Shown piece after piece: positions 62,950-64,000 of a stretch of 64,000 bases of DNA. The DNA is from Channa striata (lineage: Eukaryota > Chordata > Actinopteri > Anabantiformes > Channidae), in NCBI GenBank assembly GCA_033026295.1, contig CM065168.1, forward strand, positions 43,598,875-43,662,874, read 5' to 3'. Position numbers and translations under genes: made by a program. The notes beneath the pieces were generated by a model that did no database searches, was not told the origin of the DNA, and saw only the letters and a program-made list of their open reading frames with translations. Within the stretch, counting starts at the first letter, position 1, and each line of letters opens with the position of its first letter.

Positions 62950-64000
62950 TGAGGCAGTCCTCGTAAATAAGACCATCTGAACAATGATGTCTTACTGGTC
63001 ACCTATGTCCTCACCTGCCTATGGTGAACATGATGCCATAATGTGCTATTTAGAGTCATGTGGTTTAAGGTGAACTTTTTCCACTAAACCCCATTGGCTG
63101 TATTAAGTTTCTTACGGCAACCTAATAGCTGTTTTGCATATTTTTACTCTCTCACATTTGACTTTTTAGAGAAGAAAAACTGTCCCCCTTTCGACTCCAC
63201 CGCGGCAACTCTTTACAGCTTTGAGCAGCATGTTACAGAATCTGCGCATTCGTGTTTCCAGCTTCTGAAAAATGTTTCAAAAAATAAGTTCTATTCCATC
63301 TTTAAAAGACAGATTGTTTTCTTGTGCCTTGACTAAAGTCAGTCATTTTACTTGGCGCACTCAAAAATCTATTAATTCAGATTGCACAGATTTATGTCTG
63401 GAACAAGAAGCAAACAACAGCATTCAGTCTAGCATCTAGCCTCTACGTTTATCAGCAGTTATACATGTAGAGTTTGCAATTAAAAACTGAGGTCAGAGCA
63501 AATATTGGTTGTGCTTCTCAGTAACTTATTAACTTAAAACAAGACAAACCTCTGGTTGGTTTGAATGTTGTAGCCAGTTTACAGATTAATAAACAAGATT
63601 CTTGTTTATGGCTATAGTTTTCTAAGCTAAGCTGTGTCTATTGACACACACACACACACACACAAAAAACAGTAAAGAGGCCAGAGGCATTTTTGAGCTT
63701 GAGAATATTACATCTGTTGTTGGACGTAAGCAAAGGCCAACAGTTTGTGCTTGGTTACAGTCTTTTACACAGTCAATATTTACACCGAATTATACAATAT
63801 ACAACATTACAGCCATGTTACAAAGCAGTTTACATTCATGTTTAATAAAGGTCGAGCAGCATCTTTGTCCCATCAAACCTCATCTGAGTACATAACAACA
63901 CAATCAGCTTGTTACTGAATGCAAACATGCTAAAAAGTGGGGAGCTGTTCACAAAAGGTTGAAGCCATCTAACTTGCTTTCAGTCTCTCTTTTAAGGCTC
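62950..64000. other. intergenic, no gene seen
   Basis: AT-rich with a (CA)n tract at about 63643-63663. No credible gene up to the window edge. Confidence 0.45.

Noticed and set aside
1..64000. CRISPR arrays, operons, prophage or other prokaryotic systems
   Set aside because: No spaced direct repeats of the right kind and no compact gene runs; introns and fish repeats show a eukaryotic genome.

Overview
This window is eukaryotic, almost certainly from a teleost fish. Genes are split by short GT-AG introns. The proteins are fish-type C-type lectin, fibrinogen chains and a C2H2 zinc-finger factor. The spacer DNA carries fish-type SINE, L2-like LINE and Tc1/mariner relics and many (CA)n tracts. 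No prokaryotic or viral gene organisation is visible.

Layout. Positions 1-2037 (+) are the 3' end of a secreted C-type-lectin-like gene with a 70-residue Asp/Asn/Glu-rich stretch in its lectin domain. Positions 3753-8275 (+) are a complete 13-exon fibrinogen beta gene (fgb), with one single-base frameshift in the last exon. Positions 9518-11833 (-) are a short fibrinogen-alpha-like paralogue, lying tail to tail with fgb. Positions 13202-18218 (-) are full-length fibrinogen alpha (fga), including the alternatively spliced alpha-E exon. Positions 21738-26734 (-) are a three-coding-exon gene with 14 zinc fingers; its first intron holds an L2-like tail and a dead Tc1 element, and a CCAAT-rich promoter-like block lies upstream. 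From about 27.7 kb to 64 kb I find no credible gene, only SINE/LINE/Tc1 fragments, microsatellites and some unique AT-rich blocks that could be regulatory.

How the genes work together. Fgb and fga encode two of the three chains of fibrinogen, the liver-secreted clotting protein; no gamma-chain gene is in the window. Thrombin exposes N-terminal knobs on alpha and beta, which bind pockets in the C-terminal domains of neighbouring molecules to form fibrin. The alpha-like paralogue keeps the cysteine framework and coiled coil but has lost the thrombin site, knob A, alpha-C region and alpha-E domain, so it cannot act as a normal alpha chain.

Main cautions. Exon limits come from reading splice signals and family alignment by eye. 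Two apparent frameshifts (fgb last exon, alpha-like exon 3) can each be explained by one missing G in a short G-run, so consensus error is a serious alternative to real gene damage. Repeat family names are by recognition of motifs, without a database search.
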